Part shown: in pieces, positions 1 through 9,656 of the stretch | Layout of the letters: the number at the start of each line of letters is the position of its first letter | How positions within the stretch are numbered: position 1 is the first letter of the stretch | Source: Dermatophagoides farinae | Lineage: Eukaryota; Arthropoda; Arachnida; Sarcoptiformes; Pyroglyphidae | Direction of reading: 5' to 3' | DNA: 64,000 nucleotides | NCBI RefSeq assembly: GCF_024713945.1 | Contig: NC_134677.1 | Location: forward strand, 1-64,000 | Position numbers and translations under genes: made by a program | Notes under the pieces: model-generated | What the model was told of the DNA's origin: nothing | What the model saw: only the letters and a program-made list of their open reading frames with translations | Databases searched by the model: none

Positions 1-350
1 GATGTGCTACACCGAAGTTTGTTTTATTTCGAAATCGTCTGCAGCAGCTCCCTTGGCTTCATAAATGTGATTCATCATAGAACAACAATGATCATGACTA
101 TGGTGAAAAATGAAATCAAATGACAAAGCAAATTACATCAAAAAAAAACTTGGCCTCACCTCGTCACAATCACCGGCAACGATAAAAAACGTTTTTTCAT
201 CAATCAGAGACAACTTGACCAACAAAGTGCAAGCGAATCCATGGAAACGAACACAATTCGTTGGTTGGTTGGTTTGTTCATTTAAATCAGCTTGTTGTTA
301 TTTTTCCAGTGACGCATGCGTATTGACAACATGAATCACATGTTAACAAA
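1..350. other. Upstream flank of JMJD4; possible edge of a minus-strand gene
   Basis: No gene can be assigned with confidence here. On the minus strand an ATG at 78 opens a 24-codon frame (MMNHIYEAKGAAADDFEIKQ and a few more residues) that stops at the window edge. It could be the first exon of a gene lying mostly outside the window and divergent from JMJD4. A plus-strand frame from 110 to 334 has no family resemblance and looks like chance. Confidence 0.2.
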
Positions 351-1466
351 ATGGAAGCGAAAAGCAATGATTATTTCATCGATTATTCGGATCAATTGCC
401 GTCATACGAACACTTTTATGAGAATGTTATGCGCAAAAATATCGCCTGCATGTTTGGGCCACAATTAACTGAACAATGGACATGCAGAAAAGAATGGACC
501 ATTGATGGCCAAAGCATAGACTTTGACCATCTTGTCAATAAATATGCAACATTACCAGTGCCGGTGTACGATTGTAGCGAAAAACATTTCAATTCAAATC
601 CGCGAACCGAAATGTTATTCAGCCAATATGCTGATTATTGGCAACAACAACAACAAGTAATCGACACTAATCGAATACTCTACCTAAAAGACTGGCATCT
701 GGCTCAAGATTCAAATTGTGGCGATTTCTATGAAATTCCCACATACTTTGAATCCGACTATCTGAATGAATATTGTACAGCCAAATCAATTGCTGATTTC
801 AAATTCACATACATGGGACCAAAAGGTTCGACGACGCCGCTTCATGTCGATGTGTTCGGGTCGTTTAGTTGGTCGGCCAATGTTATCGGAACCAAACGAT
901 GGCTCATGATTCCCGATCATTGTGTCGAAACGTTAAAACAATTAATCGGTGTGAATAATTTACCCCATGATCTCTATACATTGCCAAACTATGAGCAAAT
1001 CATTGCCAAAGTCAATGGATTCGAAATCATACAGAAGGCCGGTCAAGTTTTATTCGTACCAAGTGGTTATATGCATCAAGTGGAAAACATTGAGCATACC
1101 ATATCCATCAATCATAACTGGTTCAATGCCTGTAATCTGGACAGAGTTTATTCGAATCTATTGAATGCATTGAAAGATGTGCAAAATGAAATGAGCGATC
1201 TAAAGAACACGGACGAATGGAATGAAACGTGTGACCGAATCCTCACCATTCATTTCGGCATGAATAGAAGCTATTTTATGGACCAAATTCGTCACATAAC
1301 CACCAATCGACTATTACGACAGTCAAATCATTTTCGATACAAACATGATATTGAATGTTTGGCCAAAATTTATACGAAAATTTTATCCAATCATCAATTC
1401 CAGAATAAAAACCACGAAGATTGGAAAAATTGTGAATCGTTGAAAAGTCTCAACAAGTTGTTATAA
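351..1466 (+). CDS. JMJD4: JmjC-domain 2-oxoglutarate oxygenase, JMJD4 family
   Basis: Single-exon gene of 371 codons. The family is Fe(II)- and 2-oxoglutarate-dependent; human JMJD4 hydroxylates a lysine of the translation termination factor eRF1. The JmjC core is clear: FTYMGPKGS is followed by the HxD iron ligands H165 and D167 in TPLHVDVFGSFSWSANV, then GTKRWLMIP, and the distal ligand H242 in PSGYMHQVENIEHTIS. All three metal ligands are therefore present. The length fits the family, which is about 400 residues. The start at 351 is the first ATG of the frame. A polyadenylation hexamer lies at 1485-1490, 19 bases after the stop, so the 3' UTR is very short. The assignment rests on motif order and on the JMJD4-like SWSAN and KRW signatures; function in this species is inferred. 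Confidence 0.88.
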   Translation: MEAKSNDYFIDYSDQLPSYEHFYENVMRKNIACMFGPQLTEQWTCRKEWTIDGQSIDFDHLVNKYATLPVPVYDCSEKHFNSNPRTEMLFSQYADYWQQQQQVIDTNRILYLKDWHLAQDSNCGDFYEIPTYFESDYLNEYCTAKSIADFKFTYMGPKGSTTPLHVDVFGSFSWSANVIGTKRWLMIPDHCVETLKQLIGVNNLPHDLYTLPNYEQIIAKVNGFEIIQKAGQVLFVPSGYMHQVENIEHTISINHNWFNACNLDRVYSNLLNALKDVQNEMSDLKNTDEWNETCDRILTIHFGMNRSYFMDQIRHITTNRLLRQSNHFRYKHDIECLAKIYTKILSNHQFQNKNHEDWKNCESLKSLNKLL

Positions 1467-1484
1467 TTATAATCATAAATTATA

Positions 1485-1490
1485 AATAAA
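1485..1490 (+). terminator. Polyadenylation signal of JMJD4
   Basis: An AATAAA hexamer lies 19 bases after the JMJD4 stop codon, in an AT-rich context typical of short arthropod 3' UTRs. Confidence 0.6.
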
Positions 1491-2234
1491 ACTAGTTCAT
1501 TAATTTTTCCTAAACAACAACAACAACAGTCATCATCATGATGAAATTTCCAAATGCACACATCAGTCAGTAAATGGGCAAATGAAACAAATGAGTGGTT
1601 AGTTGGTTGTCTATATATTATTTTAAATTGTAATCAGAATCTATGCAGACAAATTATCAGTTATTGGAATTGAAATAATAAATAAATCGAACATAATAAT
1701 CATGTGGTAATTTGTAGAGACAGCAGCTTGTCAACGGTTCAATTAGTTAGATTGGCATGGAAATTGGTTGCTGAATGCCTGAAAAATAATGGAAAGCCAA
1801 ATTTTTATATATTCAAATTCAAATTATGATTATCAATAAATTGTTGTTTCAAAAAAAAAAAAAAAAAAAAATTCCGTGTACATCATAATCATGGATAAGT
1901 GTGTGTGTGTGTGTGTTAAATGTCTTGGGCAGCGAGGGAATACATTAAGGATAAAAACAGGAAATATAATATGGTTGTAAATTATCCAATATAGTTGTTG
2001 ATTTTTTTTTAAAAAAAAGTGTATTTGTATGCCGAGTGTATGCTCTGCTTGTGGTTAGGTTAAAATGATCATGACAAAACGCATGTCGCAGCGAAAAACA
2101 AGAGACAGATAATTTGAAATTAATAATCGTTCGTTGCCGAATTAATGAATGAAAGAATTGCAAATGTTACACATCATAAGTGTAATTGTTGTTGTAACCA
2201 TGATTTTCGTCCAAATTCATTAGTTTAATTTAAT
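1491..2234. other. Convergent intergenic region between JMJD4 and YTHDF
   Basis: AT-rich sequence holding the 3' ends of two convergent genes. It has a poly-A run of about 20 bases near 1851-1870, a short GT repeat near 1900-1914 and no coding signal. The minus-strand frame at 1945-2163 is compositionally poor and unsupported. Confidence 0.6.
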
Positions 2235-3936
2235 CTAGTTTCTCCATGAATGATGATTTCCTCCTCCTCTGTTACTGGCATAATCTCTACCACCATAATC
2301 ATTGACTGGTGGTGGATGGCCATAATCACGTTGCGATTGCGGTGGTTGATAATAATCACCACCGCTGCCTCGATAACCCATATCTCGTTGATAATATGAA
2401 TTATAATCACGATCTCGATAGCCACCACCATAATTATTATTACGGAAATTGTTTCGATGCTGTATCGCCATTTGCGGAGGTGGTGGTTGTGAATATCCAT
2501 CGTTGTTACGATAATCATGCACTCCACTGCTGCTGTTGTCCATGCCACGATTCGACTTGTTATTGTAGTTGCTATTGCCACGATATGGCCCGCTTTGCAT
2601 CATGGGACCATTACTCGATTCATGACAAAGTGGTAGTGCTTGATTCTTGACATTTGATTGCATCGGTTTCGGGACATTGGCATAATAATTGTTCACATGT
2701 GACGGTGGAGGCAAAGACATGTTTGGTCTTGCTCGCTGTGGTTGTTGTAGTTGTTGTTGTTGTTGTTGGTGATGATGATGATGTTGTTGTTGTTGTTGTT
2801 GATGATGATGATAAGAATTGGTTGGCGTCGAATAGTTCATCTGTTCTTCGTTTTGTTTCTTTTCATAATGAAGAAAGTCATCAAAAATTGATGTGGCATG
2901 TTTGTAATTGTGTATGATGGTCATCACTTTTTTTCCTTGTTCATAGGGCACTTCTTGTGTATCTCTTGAGTTTGTCACTGGTTTGTTTTCATTATTTTCC
3001 AATGTTATATGCCTAAGCTCATCGTTTGGTACATCTTTCACATAGATCCATTTCACTTTGAATTGGCCCTTCCATTTGTCCTGCGACCAAACGCCCGACA
3101 ATGCATCATAATCAACATGCGACATCATTTGAGCTACTCCACAAAAGTGGCCTACATCAAATACAAGCACCAGAATTAAACAGAATTAAATTAAATTAAA
3201 TTTCAAATCACGAAAAATGATCATCAAATACCTGAGCGATTGACGGAAAAGAACAGATAAATTGGACCTTTGTCTTCTTGTTGACGAAATGCATTGTCCA
3301 ATCGCTTGTTGCCGTGTTCAGTGGAGCACCAAATTGAATATTTAATACTACGATGAATATCATCTTCACTGTATGATTTGATTATGAAAAATCGTGCTTG
3401 ACGTAGATTCAAATCAAACTCTTTTGGATTGTAATTGTTTTCTAGACGCAGCTTTTCCAACAACGCATATGACAAGTCGTCGATATCATCATTTGCATTG
3501 ATTGGTTCGTCATTGCCATCATCACCATCCTCTTCATCTTCTTCTGGCTCTAGATCTCTCATTGCTGGAGGAGGTGGAAGTTGTTCATGTGTTGGATAGC
3601 GTGCATCGGAATTGTTGCTGCTACTGCTGCTGTTATTATTATTATTGTTGGCAAAGGATTGATTGTGATTATTATTATCCATCGGTGATTTGTTTACTGG
3701 TGGTCGTTGTTGTTGTTGTGAGTGATGATGATGCGGATAATCCATCATATTACGTTGATCATACATCGGGTTGGAGCAAATAGCTTGACTATGATGATGA
3801 TGGTGATGATGATTGTTGTTGTTATTATTATTATTATTATTACCATTGTGTTCATTGTATTTGGGCACCGACGTTGCATAGGTTGGTCGAATTGAATCCG
3901 TAGAATTAGCAACCGAACCTACAGGTGAACTGTTTC

Positions 3937-3967
<31 letters not shown>

Positions 3968-4753
3968 GGTACTGTTCCAAGAATTTTCTCTGGTTACTGG
4001 TTGTTGAGCTGACGGAAGTGGTGGATCATTATCGGAAGAGGGGAATTGTTCGACCATATTCGAAACCGGCGAATAAAGATCATCAGACATTGGTTGTGCC
4101 ACTGCTGCTGCTGTTGGAGACACTGAAGACGGAACAGCAGTAATCACAGAAGCAGAAGTAGGTAAAGGACCTGTGATTGATTTACTTGCTCCACTTGAAA
4201 CACCATTCTTGGGTGAATCCCACATGGCATCCATTGCGACTGTTGGCGGTAAATGTTTCGATGTCGTACCAGTTAATCCTGCCATTTTAGTCAATTTCAA
4301 TGATTTCGGTTGCGATTTAGCTGGCTGTGATGCAATCGTTGCCCATGTTGTTGACTTTTTTGCCGATGATGCAAATGAAGCTAAATTACCATATTTCTCG
4401 GATTTAGGAGCCAATTTATCTATATTGTGGTGATTATATATAGATTAAAATTAAATTTGTTTGTCAATTGACACTTTTCAACAATCAAAATCATTACCTG
4501 AACGAGAATCAATGTTAGCATTAGCCTGGTAACCATAAAGAGAATCATTGGCAATAACAGCAGCAGCAGCAGACGAATAATTCAATTGATTATTGTCAAC
4601 GTTGTTTGACCGTGTTTGTTGATATTGTTGTTGTTGTTGTTGATTTCCCCAAAATGAATCATTTGATTGCGATGATGAATAGTTATTGCCATAGGAATTG
4701 TTATTATTTTGATGTTGATTATTTGCTCCATAGGCTTTTTGTGAGCCAAACAT
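2235..4753 (-). CDS. YTHDF: YTH-domain m6A-binding protein, YTHDF family
   Basis: Cytoplasmic reader of N6-methyladenosine in mRNA. Exons on the minus strand are 4753-4498, 4419-3232 and 3151-2235, joined by GT-AG introns of 78 and 80 bp; the chain encodes 786 residues. The YTH domain spans roughly residues 415-550. It starts at [20 protein letters not shown], keeps the aromatic-cage tryptophans (SIKYSIWCS and [10 protein letters not shown]) and continues through FVKDVP-type and [17 protein letters not shown] motifs. Upstream, [15 protein letters not shown] matches the conserved YTHDF low-complexity region. The N-terminal half is rich in Asn, His and Ser runs, and the C-terminal tail is rich in Arg, Gly and Tyr. 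The frame stays open upstream of the ATG at 4753 to a possible acceptor near 4805, so a further 5' coding exon cannot be excluded. Vertebrate YTHDF proteins are about 560-580 residues; the extra length here is low complexity. Confidence 0.92.
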
Positions 4754-7191
4754 TGCATCAAATAATTGGTTTGAAATGGACTTTGACGAAGCTATAATGA
4801 TGACCTATTGGAAATGATAAAATATTAACAAAGGAATCAAACAGTGTTTGGCGATTGATGAACAGAAAAGAAAGAATTCTTGATTCAATACAATATATAT
4901 GGATGATGAATGTAGATTCTTCAATGGTTCAAAATTAAATGATACACACACACACACACAAAAACAGTTAACAATGCACACAATTTGAATTGAAGAAATC
5001 ACCAGATTATGCGAAAATAAAAGATTCGATTAGTCAGTGAATAGAGAGACAATCCACATACAGCACACAGACACACATACACAAATTCACAAGACACAAA
5101 CACACACAATGGATATTTTGATTTCACCAAAAGATGATGAATATTCTTTGATTGATTTTTTCAAACCACAAAAAATCAAGGATCGGAAATTAATGTTTGT
5201 TTCAATGGAAAAAAACCCATAAAATAGGTCCAATTGATAGAGAGTCACATACACACACACACAGTTAGCGGTGAGAGAAACACAAAAACGACATCAAACG
5301 TTACACACATACAGAAACACATCAACCAACAAAAAAATGTTACCACTGAAAACAACGAAAAAACATTATTTCCATGTAATAGGAATGAATGTATTACTCA
5401 GCTCACTTGAAAGAATAGTACGACGACGACAATCGTCAAATCGACAATTTGCTAATGCTATACACACACCACGTTGTAGACGTATACAATTTTGTTGAAA
5501 AAATGGGGCCGCTACTGATACGATACGAAATGATCAATGATGTTGGTCCAAGCAAGCGCAGCAGAATCTTATTTTTTCAACTATCCATTCATCACTCTCT
5601 TATTGCTGCTAGCAGAATTTTGCCCCTTTGTTCTTGTTTTTTTTTCATTGATCAAGGTGGTGGTGGTGGTCTAATAGCAGTGGTGGGAAAATCTTTGTGT
5701 AATTATTGTAATCTGAGTCTAAACCAAAAAAGGAGGTGGAGCAAAAGAAAAAAGAAAACTCGAAAATTGAAACATCACAAAACCGCCCATGTCTTGTTGA
5801 GCATGCGTCAAATTTCTATTTTTTTTTTCGCCACCATCATCATCATCATCATCATCATCTTTTTCAACAAACATGAACCGTTTAGGTCATTATAACTATC
5901 AACACACATTCGAGGTAATAAAGAATTGTGTTTGAAAAATATTATCATCAGGATTCCAAGAATTCAAATTAACAATGTTTTACTCTAATCATAATTATTT
6001 GATGAGAAACGAGCGATACAACGTCATCATCATCATTATCATTGAACTGGACATCGTCATCAGACTGAAAAAATCAGGATTTCTATTTTTTCACATTATA
6101 GTGACTAAACACACGCACATAATGACATTATATTATCATCATCAAACGCATCCAATTGGGATGCATCTACGCGCGACTCTCATATATAGTCTTGGTTCTG
6201 TTTGTCTGTACTTTATCTCTTCAATACAGACGCACATACAGTGTTGGTATACACAATACAGATACACACACCAACAATGCATCAATGACCAAGTTTCTAC
6301 ATACTCATCATCAAAAGATGGAGAGAAAACTTGTTACCGTTGGTTGCGAGGTTTCCAATCAAGGTCTGCAATACAACGATAATGGATGTTGGTTGACTTG
6401 ATGATAATCCATATTCAGCTATGAGAGGATTTCTTTGTGTGATGTGGTCATGATGATGGTGGAACCACAAATCTTGAAATTCCATCATTATAACCGGATT
6501 TTTTCTCCTAGCCGAATCATCAGCTATATGATTCGAATGGAAAACCAATCAGACCGGTATTCATATATTCATTATTGTTATTCTCTGTCACTTTTTTCGG
6601 TTTGAGAGCAATGAACAACAGAACACACAGAGTAAATACGCACTCACTCACATACTCAAATCATTCATTTCAAAATCCATTCACCCTCTTTTCTGGATTT
6701 TTTCATCTTTAAAAGTTATATAATATCCGATATTTGTATGGACCAATCGATACAAAATAGGCATTATAACAATAAACATCAAAATGGAATGAGTCATCAA
6801 ATGAAAAAAAATTGGAGAAAAATTGGAAAAAAAACTGAAAATTAGAAACTTCAAAACACCCACTATCAAATGACAGGGAAAGTTTCAGACAATCCGGTTC
6901 CGTTTTCAGCGAAAACAAAGAAAAAATTGTGCTACCATCTTACGGAGCTAAAAATCAACATGATTGGTCATGAATCATCCAAGCTGAAGACAAATGGTGA
7001 AATGTTCATGCATGCATCACACACACACACACACAGACAGACATATACATGCACAGACACACAATTTTGTCAGCAAAAAATCCTTGTTTTTGTTTTCGCC
7101 ATCAACCAATTGCCAGTTGTAACGAAATTGAATCATTTTCAACTCACTGAATCTCGTCGAATGTCTTTCCTAAATTGCCAATTGATTCCAA
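4754..7191. other. Head-to-head intergenic region, YTHDF and Ajuba
   Basis: About 2.4 kb separates the divergent starts of YTHDF (-) and Ajuba (+), so promoters and non-coding first exons of both should lie here. I see CA-rich microsatellites (near 4942-4962, 5250-5264 and 7019-7035), a CATCAT run near 5836-5860 and scattered poly-T. No open frame shows conserved motifs. Exact 5' exons cannot be placed by eye. Confidence 0.5.
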
Positions 7192-8490
7192 ATGGGCGAT
7201 ATCAATAACATTCTTCGTGATTTATCGCTTTTTGAGCCAAACTCATCAAGCAATATTGGTGGTGGATCCAAGTCCGTTCGAACATTGGCGACGACGACGA
7301 CAAGTAAAACAACTTTGACAACCAAAAGTGCCAAACCATGTCGACCACCACCGCCACCTCCAGTACAGCCATCACCATCTTCAGTTGGAACATTTAAAAA
7401 AGCAGCCATTCCTTTGCCAAATCAATCAAGTGCTGCAAACAATTACACATCCTCCATGGCCAATAATAGTTCCAACAGCACTTTGGCAACGGCTGTCCGT
7501 GCAACAGTTGAGACTAAGAAATCATCATTCACATCAAACACTTCATCGTCGACGATGAATCCTATTTACAAAACAAATGGTCAACAACAACCAACAAGTG
7601 CTCATTATTTCAACACTTCATCATCATCATCATCATCAGCATCATCAAATGTAGCCACCACTACGAATGGCAACAACAAGTCAACGAATGGAAGCGAACC
7701 ATCGAATCGATGTATCGGAACAAATATTCAGCTCAATTATGATGTGACACCACCGAAACCGTTAGGAATGTCCGAAGCCGAGAAAAAGATTGAAGCTTTG
7801 ACGCAACAAATTGAAAAAGAAATGGAAGAAAAGGATCCCGTCGGTGATTATTTCGGTATCTGTTGTCATTGTGGAGAAAAAGTCCTCGGTGTAATCGATG
7901 CATGTCAAGCGATGGGAAATTTATACCACACCAATTGTTTCACTTGTTGCTCATGTGGTCGTCCGTTACGAGGTCTGTTTTGTTTTGTTTTCTTTTTTGT
8001 TCTTCTATTGATTGTGATTGTTTTTTTCCCAGGAAAAGCTTTCTACAATGTTTTGGGAAAAGTGTATTGTGAAGAAGACTATCTGTATTGTGGATTTCAA
8101 CAGACAGCTGATCGTTGTGCCATTTGTGGCCATTTAATCATGGAAACAATTTTACATGCAATGGGCAAATCCTACCATCCGGGTTGTTTTCGTTGTCAGC
8201 AATGTAATGAATGTCTGGATGGTGTTCCATTCACTGTTGATGTTCACAATCGAATATTTTGCGTTTCCGATTACCATAAATTGTATGCACCAAAATGTGC
8301 CGTCTGTAATACCCCAATCGTACCGATGGAGGGCTCCGAAGAAACTGTCCGTGTCGTTTCGATGGACAAAGACTATCATATTGATTGTTATATATGTGAA
8401 GATTGTAATCTTCAACTCACCGATGGTACCTGTTATCCACTGAGTGGACATTTATTGTGTAAAACATGTCACATTACTCGATTACAGTGA
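7192..8490 (+). CDS. jub: Ajuba/LIMD1/WTIP-family LIM protein
   Basis: Adaptor with three C-terminal LIM zinc fingers. The family acts at adherens junctions, restrains Warts/LATS in Hippo signalling and has roles in the nucleus and in miRNA silencing. Exons are 7192-7972 and 8033-8490, encoding 412 residues. The N-terminal half is Ser/Thr/Asn-rich with a proline run. A short helix ([20 protein letters not shown]) precedes the LIM region, as in Ajuba. LIM1 begins near residue 224 (CCHCGEKV), LIM2 at [22 protein letters not shown]3 at [20 protein letters not shown], and the protein ends CHITRLQ. The 60-bp intron 7973-8032 lies inside LIM1. It is a multiple of three and has no in-frame stop, so an unspliced reading would insert about 20 hydrophobic residues; the family alignment (LRG joined to [18 protein letters not shown]) shows it is spliced out. 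The start is the first ATG after an AT-rich leader. Confidence 0.93.
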   Translation: MGDINNILRDLSLFEPNSSSNIGGGSKSVRTLATTTTSKTTLTTKSAKPCRPPPPPPVQPSPSSVGTFKKAAIPLPNQSSAANNYTSSMANNSSNSTLATAVRATVETKKSSFTSNTSSSTMNPIYKTNGQQQPTSAHYFNTSSSSSSSASSNVATTTNGNNKSTNGSEPSNRCIGTNIQLNYDVTPPKPLGMSEAEKKIEALTQQIEKEMEEKDPVGDYFGICCHCGEKVLGVIDACQAMGNLYHTNCFTCCSCGRPLRGLFCFVFFFVLLLIVIVFFPGKAFYNVLGKVYCEEDYLYCGFQQTADRCAICGHLIMETILHAMGKSYHPGCFRCQQCNECLDGVPFTVDVHNRIFCVSDYHKLYAPKCAVCNTPIVPMEGSEETVRVVSMDKDYHIDCYICEDCNLQLTDGTCYPLSGHLLCKTCHITRLQ

Positions 8491-8559
8491 ATTGACCTTG
8501 TTTGATGTGTGTGTATATATAATATGTAATTCTCATTCTATATTCAAATTCATGAACAA

Positions 8560-8565
8560 TTTATT
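8560..8565 (-). terminator. Polyadenylation signal of RpL13
   Basis: AATAAA on the minus strand, about 70 bases past the RpL13 stop codon. It lies inside the presumed 3' UTR of the convergent Ajuba gene. Confidence 0.5.
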
Positions 8566-8588
8566 GACTTGCAATTTTTTCAAGTTAT

Positions 8589-8594
8589 AATAAA
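8589..8594 (+). terminator. Polyadenylation signal of Ajuba
   Basis: AATAAA on the plus strand about 100 bases past the Ajuba stop codon. Together with the opposing signal at 8560-8565 it implies that the two convergent transcripts overlap at their 3' ends. Confidence 0.55.
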
Positions 8595-8633
8595 GCAAAA
8601 AATTGAAAAAATAGATCATTGTCTTGTTTTGTT

Positions 8634-9334
8634 TCACTTCTTTTTCGGTGCATCCAACGATTCTGCTGCTTCTTTTTCCTTCTTTTCGCGAACACCAATC
8701 AAACGTTTGTTGGCTCTAGCTCGTCGAAGCGAATGATAAGCATGGAATTTCTTTTCCGATTCGGTTGGCACTCTTGCCTTTTCCGATTTCAATGATTTCT
8801 TGCTCTTAACAATCGGGAAGATTGTTCCAGTCACTTGTCGGGCCAATTTGATTTCTTCGGCACTCGATTCACCTGCTCTCAATTTCTTGGAATTCTTTGG
8901 GAACAAAATCAATCTAGATCGATACTCTTTGAGACGAGCAACATTTCGTTGAATCGATTCGACAGAACGATTTTTACGTCGGTAATCTACTTTGATTCCG
9001 ATGGCTAAAGAAAGAAATGGGTTAGTTTTGCATTTTTCAAAAATAAACAAATCATCATACTTGGAGCAAATCGTCGCGGAATACCAGCCGATTTAAGTTC
9101 GTCAATAGTAAAACCACGTCCAAGACGAACTTTTGAATTATATTTGATCGTAGGACAATGAACTAATGGTGCAAGTCTTTCCGTTGGTCTTGGAGCAACC
9201 AATCGAGCTTTAGCCACACGTGCTTGATGACGGCGTTTTTTTCGCATCGGCTGATTGAACCAACATTTCACGAATCGTTGCCAATCTTTATGAAAATGGG
9301 CATTCGGAATCATACCATTGCGTTTTCCCACCAT
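8634..9334 (-). CDS. RpL13: 60S ribosomal protein L13 (eL13)
   Basis: Structural protein of the large ribosomal subunit. Exons 9334-9061 and 9004-8634 are joined by a 56-bp GT-AG intron and encode 214 residues, close to the human 211. The N terminus [20 protein letters not shown], the motif [40 protein letters not shown] joined across the intron to [17 protein letters not shown], and the lysine-rich tail ending APKKK are all diagnostic. It is strongly basic. The start is the first ATG and gives the canonical N terminus. It is convergent with Ajuba with only about 140 bp between stop codons. Confidence 0.97.
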
Positions 9335-9656
9335 TTTGTAGAATTTTTTCGGGCAAAATCACTTAAAAAAGGGCTAAATAATGAAAAAACACAGACACCT
9401 TGACCAAAAAACAAGGGAAAAGGAAGAATTTGTGTGTGTGTGTTTTGCAAACACATGCTCATTTTATGTACATGTACTGCAGCAGCAATACATGGGACCA
9501 TTCATAAACAATGTTACATTTATTTTTTCAAATTAAATATTTTTATACAGAAATGAATAAATGAATGAATAAAAAAAATGAAAATATTTTCACGCTAAAT
9601 ATATGTTTTCTGCCTCATTTGTTCAATTATCATCGTCAAATATATTTGAGGCTCAA
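9335..9656. other. Intergenic region, RpL13 promoter and ZC3H18 3' end
   Basis: AT-rich region of about 320 bp containing the upstream flank of RpL13, including pyrimidine-rich stretches on the minus strand, and the 3' end of the upstream minus-strand gene. No coding signal is seen. Confidence 0.5.

Noticed and set aside
110-334. 74-codon frame upstream of JMJD4
   Set aside because: The composition is not protein-like, there is no family resemblance, and it lies in the presumed promoter and leader of JMJD4.
1851-1870. Poly-A run after AT-rich sequence, considered as the tail of a retrocopy
   Set aside because: No gene-like sequence precedes it and no target duplication is seen. Poly-A and poly-T runs are common in this DNA.
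2225-2917. Overlapping open frames on both strands over the YTHDF last exon
   Set aside because: They are shadows of triplet-repeat coding sequence (CAA, CAT and GAT runs) of the real YTHDF frame.
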